Shown piece after piece: positions 17,291 through 25,163 of a stretch of 64,000 nucleotides of DNA. The translations under genes and the position numbers were made by a program. The stretch is from UMGS363 sp051881815. GTDB taxonomy: Bacteria > Bacillota > Clostridia > Oscillospirales > Ruminococcaceae. The notes beneath the pieces are model-generated. The model was given only the letters and a program-made list of their open reading frames with translations. It had not been told where the DNA came from and searched no databases. Positions within the stretch are counted from its first letter, which is position 1. Each line of letters starts with the position of its first letter. The stretch spans positions 1-64,000 of the forward strand of contig JBJEQP010000092.1 in NCBI GenBank assembly GCA_051881815.1, written 5' to 3'.

Positions 17291-18700
17291 TCAGTTCATC
17301 TCCCTTATCATTTCCGTATAGCCAATCTCACGGAATCCCAGTTTTTTATACAGATTATAAGCAGGCTCATTCTCGGGTTCGACTTCAAGGCGGTATCTTC
17401 CCGTCACGCTGTCAAACCTTTCAAAAAGCTGTCGGAAGAACGCTGTTCCGAGCCTTTTGCCCCGAAACTGCGGAAGGATGTAAAGATCCTCAATCCACAC
17501 GGTCAGAGCTGCGCTTTCGGTCTGGAAGGTCTTTGCTATCGCCGCATAGCCTGCTCTTTCGCCGTTGTGCATAAGGATAGATCCCTCGATATAAACATCC
17601 GAGCGCATCATCTCGTCAAATATCGCTTCAAGCTTTTTCATCGGAAGCGGCTTTTCGACAGCGTCCGTATGGTAAAAGGTGTCCGCCGCCTCGAGGAAGA
17701 ACTCCCTGTCTTCTTCCCCGATCCTGCGGACGGAATTTATATCGTATTGATAGTAATAATCGTCCATAACAAAACCGTTTCCGATATCCGTCACGCCTTC
17801 GCCGATCCGCTTGAAGCCAAGCTTTTCATAAACTGCGATTGAACTTGCGTTGTATTTGTTCACCGTGAGCCATATTGCGCAAAGCGAACGCTCGGAAGCT
17901 ATTTCCCTCAAAAATCTGAACGCCGCCGAAGCATAGCCGTGTCCGCGGAACTCCTTTTTGATATAAAGCTTGGACAAAAAGAGCCTGTCGCCGTCGTTTT
18001 TTATCGCCGTATAGCCGATATGCTCGCCTTTTCGGTGTATATAATAGTACTCGTAACCGTCATTTTTCATCTGCTCGGTCATAGCCTTTTCCGACTGGAA
18101 CTTTTCGACCATATAATCTATCTGCTCCGCAGAAATTATCGAAGGGAACCACTCGTGCCATATCTCGTCTGCGATAGCGGCAAGCTTCCTGACCTGCTCC
18201 GCCGATTCGATCTTTATAAGCTTAACTCCGTTCATACCGTTTTTCTTCCTCCTGAGTGCGCCGAAGAAGCTTTTTAGCTTTGCTTCACATTCGGTCTTCA
18301 TCACTCCGCCTTTTATAATAGTATCGCTTCCGCAAAGCTCAAAAAGGTCTGCCCTTGAACCTGCAAAGCCGTTTTTGCTGTCCGATGCGCCGAAAACCAC
18401 TCTGTCAAGCCGTGCATTTGCGATCGCACCTGCACACATCGGGCAGGGTTCAAGCGTCACGAACATCTCGCAGCCCGAGAGCCGCCAGCCGCCGAGCCTT
18501 TTGCAGGCGTCCGATATTGCCGATATTTCGGCATGGCCGAGCGCCGTTCTGCCTTTTTCACGGGTATTTCTGCCCGTTCCGACGATCTCACCGTCACTTT
18601 TACGGACGATGACCGCACCTATCGGAGCTTCCCCGTCCGCAGCGGCTTCATCGGCAAGCAGAAGCGCTTTTTCCATATAAAATTCATCATTTTTCATCAT
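17291..18700 (-). CDS. tadA: TadA-type tRNA adenosine deaminase fused to two GNAT acetyltransferase domains
   Basis: 469 residues starting at the ATG at 18700, whose last bases form ATGA with the upstream stop; an in-frame ATG 31 codons earlier lies inside the upstream gene and was rejected. Residues 1-150 are a complete TadA: zinc and catalytic motif GHAEIS (HAE at 56-58) and PCPMC (85-89); TadA makes inosine at the wobble base of tRNA-Arg. Residues 158-322 form one GNAT domain (FRGHGYASAA at 251-260, EKLGF near 292) and 323-469 a second (FRGKRLGTAF, YKKLGF). Stand-alone TadA is about 150-160 residues, so the fusion is unusual. An internal AGGAGG and ATG at the domain border suggest a second product. 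Confidence 0.85.
   Translation of the reverse strand: MMKNDEFYMEKALLLADEAAADGEAPIGAVIVRKSDGEIVGTGRNTREKGRTALGHAEISAISDACKRLGGWRLSGCEMFVTLEPCPMCAGAIANARLDRVVFGASDSKNGFAGSRADLFELCGSDTIIKGGVMKTECEAKLKSFFGALRRKKNGMNGVKLIKIESAEQVRKLAAIADEIWHEWFPSIISAEQIDYMVEKFQSEKAMTEQMKNDGYEYYYIHRKGEHIGYTAIKNDGDRLFLSKLYIKKEFRGHGYASAAFRFLREIASERSLCAIWLTVNKYNASSIAVYEKLGFKRIGEGVTDIGNGFVMDDYYYQYDINSVRRIGEEDREFFLEAADTFYHTDAVEKPLPMKKLEAIFDEMMRSDVYIEGSILMHNGERAGYAAIAKTFQTESAALTVWIEDLYILPQFRGKRLGTAFFRQLFERFDSVTGRYRLEVEPENEPAYNLYKKLGFREIGYTEMIREMN
18233..18253 (-). promoter_or_regulatory. Internal ribosome binding site and start at the TadA/GNAT boundary
   Basis: Minus strand AGGAGG (18253-18248) lies 12 nt before an in-frame ATG (18235-18233), codon 156 of the fusion, exactly where TadA ends and the first GNAT domain starts. 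It could yield a separate 314-residue double-GNAT protein. The site also encodes Arg-Arg-Lys-Lys, so chance cannot be excluded. Confidence 0.45.
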
Positions 18701-19851
18701 AGCGTCATTGTAAAGCTTATACTTATAATAGTATGTATAATGATTATCGTCAAGCCGACAACGAACGGAATGGATGATATCGCTATACCGCATTTGTCGG
18801 TGAAATTCAGATATCGGCTCTTAAAATTTAGCGTAAAGCTGTTTCCGTCCTTTATAAGAAGTCTTATAAATGCAGCCGTTCCGACGGTCAATGTAACGAG
18901 CATCATTAGCATTATTATGATCCCATCATTATTCCCTGCCAATTCGTCCGCCAGAAATACGCAGTAGGTCAGCGCCACCGAGGTAACTCTCATTATTATT
19001 GCTGTAGCGACCGAGCCTGTTCGGACGGTGAAAAATCCGATCACGATCGAAACAATAAATATGTAACAGAACGTACTCAGGTCATAGGATATAAGTGCTG
19101 TGAGCAGCGCCGTCACAACTATTGCAAAGCCGTCACCGAACTGCCTTAAAAGCTGCATGAGTGCACCTCTCGTATGCACCTCGCTTAAAACGGGTATCAC
19201 TATTATATGTACTATCAGATAAAGTACAAGAACGGCATTGCTGTCGGGGATCCTGAAAAGCTTATTCTTGGTTATTCCGCAGTACAGCAGGACACGGTCA
19301 TAAATTCCCGTAGCCGTCATGCAGCAGCCTGCCGCAAAGAGCATAACGGGGATCGAATAGCGGAAAAGCGTGCGGTTCGTTATCTTTGTCGGGATCATTA
19401 CCTTTACAGGCATCCGCATCTTCTTATAGACATACAGCAGCGGAATTAGGCGCTTTATTATGTTGAAAAAAGTATCCAGACCAAGAATGATCCACTCATT
19501 GCCGTAGAAAGTCTTTGCATATTTGTCGAAATAAATATCTGCGCCGAAAAACGCCAGCAGATCGGGGACTGCATATTTATACAAAAGGTCGATAACACCG
19601 AGCATTATCATCGTAACGCCGATAATATTCATTACTCTGCGAAGAGCGTTTCTTTCAGCCGCTTCGGGATAATCCTTGACAAAGCCGTAGCCGTCCTGAT
19701 ATGTCAGCTCGTTCGGCTTGCTAACATAGTAAAAACCGATAGAATCCTTGCGCTGTCTGCGCCATGCCTTGAACATTTCGTTATAGGCTTTGTCCTGATA
19801 ACGCCAGTTAAGGCGGTCGTCATCGCTCTGGATATTCTGTTTTGACGGCAT
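18697..19851 (-). CDS. CPBP-like membrane protein with a degenerate protease motif
   Basis: 384 residues from the ATG at 19851 (AAAGGAG upstream); the ORF could begin at 19881 but that ATG sits within 8 nt of the promoter -10 box. A charged N-terminal region of about 75 residues is followed by some eight hydrophobic segments. The fold and the motif VLSEVHTRGALMQLLRQFG recall CPBP (Abi/CAAX) intramembrane metalloproteases, whose first motif is EExxxR. Here the second Glu is Val, and no later FxxxH or HxxxN/D metal motif is visible, so it is probably not an active protease. First gene of the operon; its stop overlaps the TadA-fusion start (ATGA). Confidence 0.62.
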   Translation of the reverse strand: MPSKQNIQSDDDRLNWRYQDKAYNEMFKAWRRQRKDSIGFYYVSKPNELTYQDGYGFVKDYPEAAERNALRRVMNIIGVTMIMLGVIDLLYKYAVPDLLAFFGADIYFDKYAKTFYGNEWIILGLDTFFNIIKRLIPLLYVYKKMRMPVKVMIPTKITNRTLFRYSIPVMLFAAGCCMTATGIYDRVLLYCGITKNKLFRIPDSNAVLVLYLIVHIIVIPVLSEVHTRGALMQLLRQFGDGFAIVVTALLTALISYDLSTFCYIFIVSIVIGFFTVRTGSVATAIIMRVTSVALTYCVFLADELAGNNDGIIIMLMMLVTLTVGTAAFIRLLIKDGNSFTLNFKSRYLNFTDKCGIAISSIPFVVGLTIIIIHTIISISFTMTL

Positions 19852-19886
19852 AAAAGCACTCCTTTCCGCAGTTATACTCATAGTTT

Positions 19887-19892
19887 ATTATA
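19887..19892 (-). promoter_or_regulatory. Promoter -10 box of the CPBP-tadA-mtaD operon
   Basis: Perfect TATAAT on the minus strand; no good -35 at 17 bp (TATAAA). With this site transcription would begin near 19880, which supports the start codon at 19851. Confidence 0.5.
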
Positions 19893-20069
19893 CCAAATAA
19901 ATATGACTATTTATAAGCGGATTTATTTATATTTTTTTACAAGTGCTTTGGATATAATCACCAACTATAGCGTTTCATCTTTTGATATCTTTATTTAATA
20001 TTTTAATTGTTAATAAAACAAACTATTTTAAATTACAATATTTTGCTTTTAAAACTGTTTGAATATTGA

Positions 20070-20075
20070 TATAAT
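20070..20075 (+). promoter_or_regulatory. Promoter -10 box of the marR-ABC exporter operon
   Basis: TATAAT within ATATTGATATAATATATC; the -35 at 17 bp (TTTTAA) is poor. Partial symmetry around the box could be the MarR operator, unproven. Confidence 0.45.
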
Positions 20076-20137
20076 ATATCTGCTATAGGATTTTTTTACT
20101 CAGCAGCAATATATAAGGAAAGGAGCGTCATTAGATC

Positions 20138-20620
20138 ATGAGAGAAGAAAGTATTCTGGGAGATATCCGACAGATATCGTCAGTAATGGATTCCCACTGC
20201 CGCTCGATGAGTGAACGGGGCGATCTAACGCCGACACAGTTCTTCTGCATAATGTATATCAACGAGCATCGGGGCAAGGATTTCTGTTCGACCGATCTTT
20301 GCGATATACTCGGAACATCCCGTGCTTCCGTTTCTCTTCTTCTGAAGGGGCTTAAACAGAAAGGCTATCTCCGTATGAGTTCGGTCGAAGGGGATGACCG
20401 CAAAAAGCAGCTTGAGCTAACACCGAAAGCTATCGAATTCACAGCCTTTCTCAAAAATGATATGGATAACCTTGACAAGGTGATAAGCAGCGGTATCTCG
20501 CCCGAAGATATCCTTGTCATAAGCAGGGGATTGAAAATCATACTCGCAAACCTTAAGCAATATCAAAAAGGAGGTATATGCCGTGATAAAGACTCTTTCG
20601 GCACAGATCAAACAGTATAA
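20138..20620 (+). CDS. MarR-family transcriptional regulator
   Basis: 160 residues with the winged-helix layout of MarR proteins: N-terminal dimerisation helix, LTPTQFFCIMYI, recognition helix region LCDILGTSRASVSLLLKGL and the wing SSVEGDDRKKQLELTPKA. Its gene has AAAGGAG 9 nt before the ATG and overlaps the first exporter gene by 38 bp, so it is almost certainly an autoregulatory repressor of the exporter operon, releasing DNA on ligand binding. The start region upstream (20070-20075 TATAAT) is AT-rich and could hold its operator, but no clear palindrome was pinned down. Confidence 0.9.
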   Translation: MREESILGDIRQISSVMDSHCRSMSERGDLTPTQFFCIMYINEHRGKDFCSTDLCDILGTSRASVSLLLKGLKQKGYLRMSSVEGDDRKKQLELTPKAIEFTAFLKNDMDNLDKVISSGISPEDILVISRGLKIILANLKQYQKGGICRDKDSFGTDQTV

Positions 20621-22331
20621 AAAGGACACTATCCTTACCCCGATATTTATGGCATTCGAGGTTCTGTTTGAAGTTATCATTCCGCTCATCACCGCAAAGC
20701 TTATTGATGACGGCATTTCTGCGGGAAATATGCCTGCAGTCATAAAATACGGCGTTTTAATGATCATAGTCGCACTTTTAAGCCTTGCCTGCGGAATTCT
20801 TGCAGGAAAATTCGCTGCGACCGCATCATCGGGATTCGCCTGCAATCTTCGTCATGCAATGTATGACAACATTCAGCGTTTCTCTTTCTCAAACATTGAT
20901 AAATACAGCACTGCAGGACTTATCACCCGTATGACGACCGATGTTACGAACATCCAGAACGCATTCCAGATGCTTATCCGTATCGCAGTAAGAGCGCCTT
21001 TCACTCTTATATGCAGCCTTATAATGTGCATCATCATCAACGGAAAGCTCAGCCTTATCTTCCTTGCTGCGCTGATATTCCTTGCTGTTGCTCTTTTCAC
21101 TATCATCGGAAAGGTTTCAAGGATATTTGAACAGGCTTTCAAAAAGTACGACGATCTCAATGCAAGCGTTCAGGAAAATGTTTCGGCCATCCGAGTTGTA
21201 AAGGCTTTCGTCCGTGAAAAGCACGAAACAGAGAAGTTCAAGAACGCTTCGGGCGCTATCTACAAGCTCTTTATAAAGGCTGAAAGCCTTATCGCTCTCA
21301 ACAATCCGATAATGATGTTCGTTGTTTACTTCTGCATCATAATCATATCATGGCTCGGCGCAAAGTTCATCGTTGCAGGCACTCTTACAACAGGCGAGCT
21401 TACATCACTGTTCTCCTACGTTATGAGCGTTCTTATGTCACTTATGATGCTCTCAATGATCTTCGTTATGCTCACTATGAGCGAAGCAAGTGCAAAGCGT
21501 GTTGCCGAAGTCATCAACGAAGAACCCGATATCGTTGACCCCGAAAACCCCGTTACCGATATTCCGAACGGAAGGATAGATTTCAACCACGTTGATTTCA
21601 CCTATGCCAACAGCAGCGAAGAGGTCGTTCTCAAGGATATCGATCTCCACATTGACGCAGGCGAAACGATCGGCATCATCGGCGGAACGGGCTGCGGCAA
21701 ATCAAGCCTTGTAAATCTCATCAGCCGCCTTTACGACGTATCCGATGGAAGCGTCTGCGTCGGCGGCAGAGATGTAAGGTCTTACGAGCTTGAAGCGCTC
21801 CGAAACAGCGTTGCGGTCGTTCTCCAGAAGAACGTTCTTTTCTCGGGAACTATCCTCGAAAATCTGCGCTGGGGCAACGAGAACGCCACCGAGGAGGAAT
21901 GCCGTGCAGTCTGCAAGCTTGCCTGCGCAGATGAATTCATCGAGCGTTTCCCCGACGGCTACAACACTTATATCGAGCAGGGCGGCAGCAACGTTTCGGG
22001 CGGTCAGAAGCAGCGTCTTTGTATCGCAAGAGCGCTTCTTAAAAATCCGAAGATCCTTATTCTTGACGATTCGACAAGTGCTGTCGATACCGCTACCGAC
22101 GCCAAGATCCGTGAAGCCTTCGCACAGAGGATACCGGGAACAACAAAGATCATCATTTCCCAGCGTATTTCCTCCGTCAAGGACGCCGACAGGATACTTG
22201 TCCTCGATGACGGAAGAGTTAGCGGCTTCGCTTCGCACGAAGAACTGCTCCAAAACAACGAGATCTACAAGGAGATCTACGACGCACAGACAGGCGGCAG
22301 CGGCGACTTTGACGAGCCTGCGGCTGACTGA
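20583..22331 (+). CDS. ABC exporter half, degenerate-site subunit of a heterodimer
   Basis: 582 residues: six membrane helices (residues 15-300) and a nucleotide-binding domain. Walker A is GGTGCGKS (367-374), signature VSGGQ (471-475), Walker B ILILDD followed by S-T-S; the position of the catalytic Glu is Asp496. That substitution marks the degenerate subunit of heterodimeric multidrug-type exporters (TM287/288, BmrCD pattern). It starts with GTG at 20583, 8 nt after AAGGAGG, inside the end of the marR gene. It pairs with the next gene, which keeps the Glu. Substrate is unknown; MarR control suggests drug, bile-salt or peptide efflux. Confidence 0.9.
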   Translation: MIKTLSAQIKQYKKDTILTPIFMAFEVLFEVIIPLITAKLIDDGISAGNMPAVIKYGVLMIIVALLSLACGILAGKFAATASSGFACNLRHAMYDNIQRFSFSNIDKYSTAGLITRMTTDVTNIQNAFQMLIRIAVRAPFTLICSLIMCIIINGKLSLIFLAALIFLAVALFTIIGKVSRIFEQAFKKYDDLNASVQENVSAIRVVKAFVREKHETEKFKNASGAIYKLFIKAESLIALNNPIMMFVVYFCIIIISWLGAKFIVAGTLTTGELTSLFSYVMSVLMSLMMLSMIFVMLTMSEASAKRVAEVINEEPDIVDPENPVTDIPNGRIDFNHVDFTYANSSEEVVLKDIDLHIDAGETIGIIGGTGCGKSSLVNLISRLYDVSDGSVCVGGRDVRSYELEALRNSVAVVLQKNVLFSGTILENLRWGNENATEEECRAVCKLACADEFIERFPDGYNTYIEQGGSNVSGGQKQRLCIARALLKNPKILILDDSTSAVDTATDAKIREAFAQRIPGTTKIIISQRISSVKDADRILVLDDGRVSGFASHEELLQNNEIYKEIYDAQTGGSGDFDEPAAD

Positions 22332-22351
22332 CAGAAAGGAGAGATCATACT

Positions 22352-24274
22352 ATGCCGGGACCACACGGAAAACCACCTATGGATATGAAAAACTTAAAGA
22401 ATATGGACACAAAGTCCCTCGGTCGTGTTTTTTCGTATCTTTTCAAGAATTACAAGGTACACCTTATATTCGTTATACTCTTTATCATAATCACAGCAGT
22501 TTCAACTCTTATCGGCACACTCTTTATGAGAAGCCTTGTCGATGACTATATCGTTCCGCTCACAAATCAGAAAGCGGCAGGTCTTGAACCAGATTTCGGA
22601 CCGCTTGCAGGCGCTATACTCAGGCTCATCGGCGTTTATGTTATCGGTATCGCATCGGCTTATGCCTATAACAGAATAATGGTAAATGTTTCCCAGGGTT
22701 CGCTCCGCAATTTCCGTGACACACTTTTCACCCACATGGAAACACTCCCTATCAAATATTTCGACACCCATGCTCACGGCGATATCATGTCGATCTATAC
22801 CAACGATATCGACACTCTCCGCCAGCTCATCGGACAGAGCATCCCACAGCTTATAAACTCATCAATAACCGTTGTGATGAGCTTCGTCAGCATGATCGTG
22901 CTCAATATTCCGCTTACAATTCTGACCGTCGCAATGGTCGGAGTAATGTTCTTTGTTTCCGCAAAGCTCGGTGCAAAGTCCTCAACATTTTTTGTAAAGC
23001 AGCAGAAAGACCTCGGCAAGGTAAACGGCTATATCGAAGAAATGCTCGAGGGTCAGAAGGTCGTTAAGGTGTTCTGCCACGAAGAAAAGGCAAAGGAAGG
23101 CTTCAACGCCCTCAATGAAGAGCTTCGTGTAAGCGCCGAAAGCGCTAACAAATTCGCAAACATCATGATGCCTGTAAACGGCAATCTCGGACATATCAGC
23201 TTCGTTTTCTGCGCTATACTCGGTGCAGTCCTCGCCCTCACAGGAGTATCATCGCTCACACTCGGTACGCTCGTTTCGTTCCTCACTCTCAACAAGAACT
23301 TCAACCAGCCTATCATGCAGTTCAGCCAGCAGATCAACTCCGTTATCATGGCTATGGCAGGCGCAAAGCGTGTGTTCGACCTTCTTGACGAAGAACCCGA
23401 AGCTGACGACGGCTATGTTGAGCTTGTCAATGCAAAGGAAAACGCAGACGGCACTATCGAGGAATGCTCCGAAAGAACAGGACTCTGGGCTTGGAAGCAC
23501 CCTCACTCCGAGGACGGAAGCGTCACCTATACAAAGCTGGAAGGACGTATAGTTCTGGACGGCGTTGACTTCGGCTACAACGACGACAAGATCGTTCTCC
23601 ACGATATCGAAATATTTGCAGAACCCGGTCAGAAGATCGCATTTGTCGGAAGCACGGGCGCAGGAAAGACCACTATCACAAACCTCATCAACCGCTTCTA
23701 CGACATCCAGGACGGCAAGATACGCTTTGACGGCATCAATATCAATAAGATAAAGAAAGCCGACCTCCGCCGTTCTCTCGGTATAGTTCTCCAGGATACA
23801 CACCTTTTCACGGGTACGGTCATGGATAATATCCGCTACGGCAGATTGAACGCTACCGACGAGGAATGTATCGCAGCAGCGAAGCTTGCAAACGCCCATA
23901 GCTTCATAAAGCGACTCCCCGAGGGTTACAATACAATGCTCACAGGCGACGGCGCAAACCTTTCACAGGGTCAAAGACAGCTCCTTGCTATCGCCCGTGC
24001 CGCAGTCGCAGATCCGCCTGCTCTTATCCTCGATGAAGCTACCTCATCAATTGATACAAGAACGGAATCGCTCGTTCAGAAGGGCATGGACGGCCTTATG
24101 CACGGCAGAACGACCTTTGTCATCGCCCACAGACTTTCCACGGTCAAGAATTCCGACTGTATCATGGTGCTTGAACAGGGCAGGATCATCGAAAGAGGCC
24201 CACACGACAAGCTTATCGAAGAAAAGGGCAGATATTATCAGCTCTATACGGGTAAATCAATAGCTAATTCGTAA
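22352..24274 (+). CDS. ABC exporter half, catalytically complete subunit of a heterodimer
   Basis: 640 residues. A Pro/Gly-rich start is followed by six membrane helices (about 33-340), a 50-residue insertion between membrane domain and ATPase (352-400), and an ATPase domain with Walker A GSTGAGKT (433-440), signature LSQGQ (537-541), Walker B with catalytic Glu562 (ALILDEATSSID) and the switch His in IAHRLS. Together with the previous gene this forms one transporter with one full ATP site. ATG at 22352 follows AAAGGAG. The last codons and the TAA fall within a GTAATTCG-type short repeat, so the C-terminus may have been altered when the downstream repeat region formed. Confidence 0.92.
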   Translation: MPGPHGKPPMDMKNLKNMDTKSLGRVFSYLFKNYKVHLIFVILFIIITAVSTLIGTLFMRSLVDDYIVPLTNQKAAGLEPDFGPLAGAILRLIGVYVIGIASAYAYNRIMVNVSQGSLRNFRDTLFTHMETLPIKYFDTHAHGDIMSIYTNDIDTLRQLIGQSIPQLINSSITVVMSFVSMIVLNIPLTILTVAMVGVMFFVSAKLGAKSSTFFVKQQKDLGKVNGYIEEMLEGQKVVKVFCHEEKAKEGFNALNEELRVSAESANKFANIMMPVNGNLGHISFVFCAILGAVLALTGVSSLTLGTLVSFLTLNKNFNQPIMQFSQQINSVIMAMAGAKRVFDLLDEEPEADDGYVELVNAKENADGTIEECSERTGLWAWKHPHSEDGSVTYTKLEGRIVLDGVDFGYNDDKIVLHDIEIFAEPGQKIAFVGSTGAGKTTITNLINRFYDIQDGKIRFDGININKIKKADLRRSLGIVLQDTHLFTGTVMDNIRYGRLNATDEECIAAAKLANAHSFIKRLPEGYNTMLTGDGANLSQGQRQLLAIARAAVADPPALILDEATSSIDTRTESLVQKGMDGLMHGRTTFVIAHRLSTVKNSDCIMVLEQGRIIERGPHDKLIEEKGRYYQLYTGKSIANS

Positions 24275-24284
24275 TTCGTAATGC
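24266..24284. repeat. Short GTAATTC/GTAATGC tandem repeat overlapping the exporter stop codon
   Basis: AATTCGTAATTCGTAATGC. The same 7-bp units recur at 32989-33020, again directly at the end of a gene. Confidence 0.6.
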
Positions 24285-24571
24285 ACAACAAGGTTGGGCA
24301 TCGTAATTGCGTAATTAGTGCGGAAACACACCGCGAAGCGACCAAAAGTTTCGTCCACCTTTACAAAGGTGGTAGGTGTCCAGAGGCGGGGAGCCCCCGC
24401 AGCCATTTCGTATATAGTTTTGAGTGAACTGTAAGTTTGTGACTCGGTACCGATAATGACTTCGCAGAGTGACTTCCACAGGGCAAAGCCCTTTGGTCGC
24501 TTCCGCAGAAGCGAAACACCCTAAACTATGGCACATAATCTGCAATAAAAGCAAAATATCTTTCAAATATA

Positions 24572-24647
24572 AAGCGCAATTCACGATCAAAAGGTAAAAC
24601 AGAACGTGAGAAATCGTTTTGTAAACCTCAAATCGTGAATTGCGCTT
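24572..24647. repeat. Hairpin with GCGCAATTCAC arms, copy A
   Basis: AAGCGCAATTCACGAT pairs with ATCGTGAATTGCGCTT across a 44-nt loop. Its arm recurs in copy B at 24883-24959, so the two look like copies of one small inverted-repeat element. Confidence 0.75.
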
Positions 24648-24882
24648 ATTCTTTCTTATCGGAACAACTATCCTCTGACAGCAAATATACGAACGAAGTG
24701 AGTATATTTGCTGTCAGACGAAATATGAACAGCTATGGGAAATGAACGTGAAAACAGCGAGCAAAGCGAGAGTGTTTTCACGTTCATATTGAATAGCTTT
24801 TCATTTCCCGTTGAAGCGTAAATTCACTCACTGCGTTCGTGTATTTACGCTTCAATGAAAGTTTATTTTATGAAAAAAGAAT

Positions 24883-24959
24883 AAGCGCAATTCACTTTAA
24901 CGGTTTTAACTGCTTGATTTCTCATATCCGTTTTAACCTTTTTTATGTGAATTGCGCTT
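24883..24959. repeat. Hairpin with GCGCAATTCAC arms, copy B
   Basis: AAGCGCAATTCAC pairs with GTGAATTGCGCTT; inside, AACGGTTTTAAC-like arms also pair loosely. Same outer arm and length (77 vs 76 bp) as copy A, different interior. Confidence 0.75.
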
Positions 24960-25163
24960 TTGATTTGTTAGTAATTTTGCTGTTGCGGCAGATTATGTGC
25001 CGTAGTTTAGGGAATTTCGCTCTCTGCGGAGAGCGACAAGGTGACGCTGTCCCCTTGACCCCTGCAAGCCTTTGAAAAGGCTTGAGCGAAACTTTTAGTC
25101 GCTTCGCGATGTGTTTCCACGCTAATTACAATTGACGAGCTGTGCTCAGCTCGACCAGCTGCT

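Larger units (their letters stand above)
24311..25129. repeat. 0.8-kb nested palindrome without genes
   Basis: The whole gap between the exporter and metY holds layered inverted repeats. Outer arms 24311-24353 and 25087-25129 match at 39 of 43 positions. A second pair, 24531-24567 and 24974-25010, matches at about 32 of 37. Inside lie five local hairpins: 24572-24647, 24674-24718, 24742-24786, 24811-24855 and 24883-24959. The first and last share the arm AAGCGCAATTCAC. The loops of the second (GAACGAAGTGAG) and fourth (CTCACTGCGTTCG) are nearly complementary. No convincing coding frame, transposase remnant or promoter was found. It is probably a stack of small inserted elements. Confidence 0.8.

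Noticed and set aside
18697..19851. Active CPBP (CAAX) protease
   Set aside because: Key Glu and His motif residues are not found; only the fold resemblance is kept.
24315..24590. 91-codon frame inside the nested palindrome
   Set aside because: It spans hairpin arms, has no ribosome site and no protein-like pattern.
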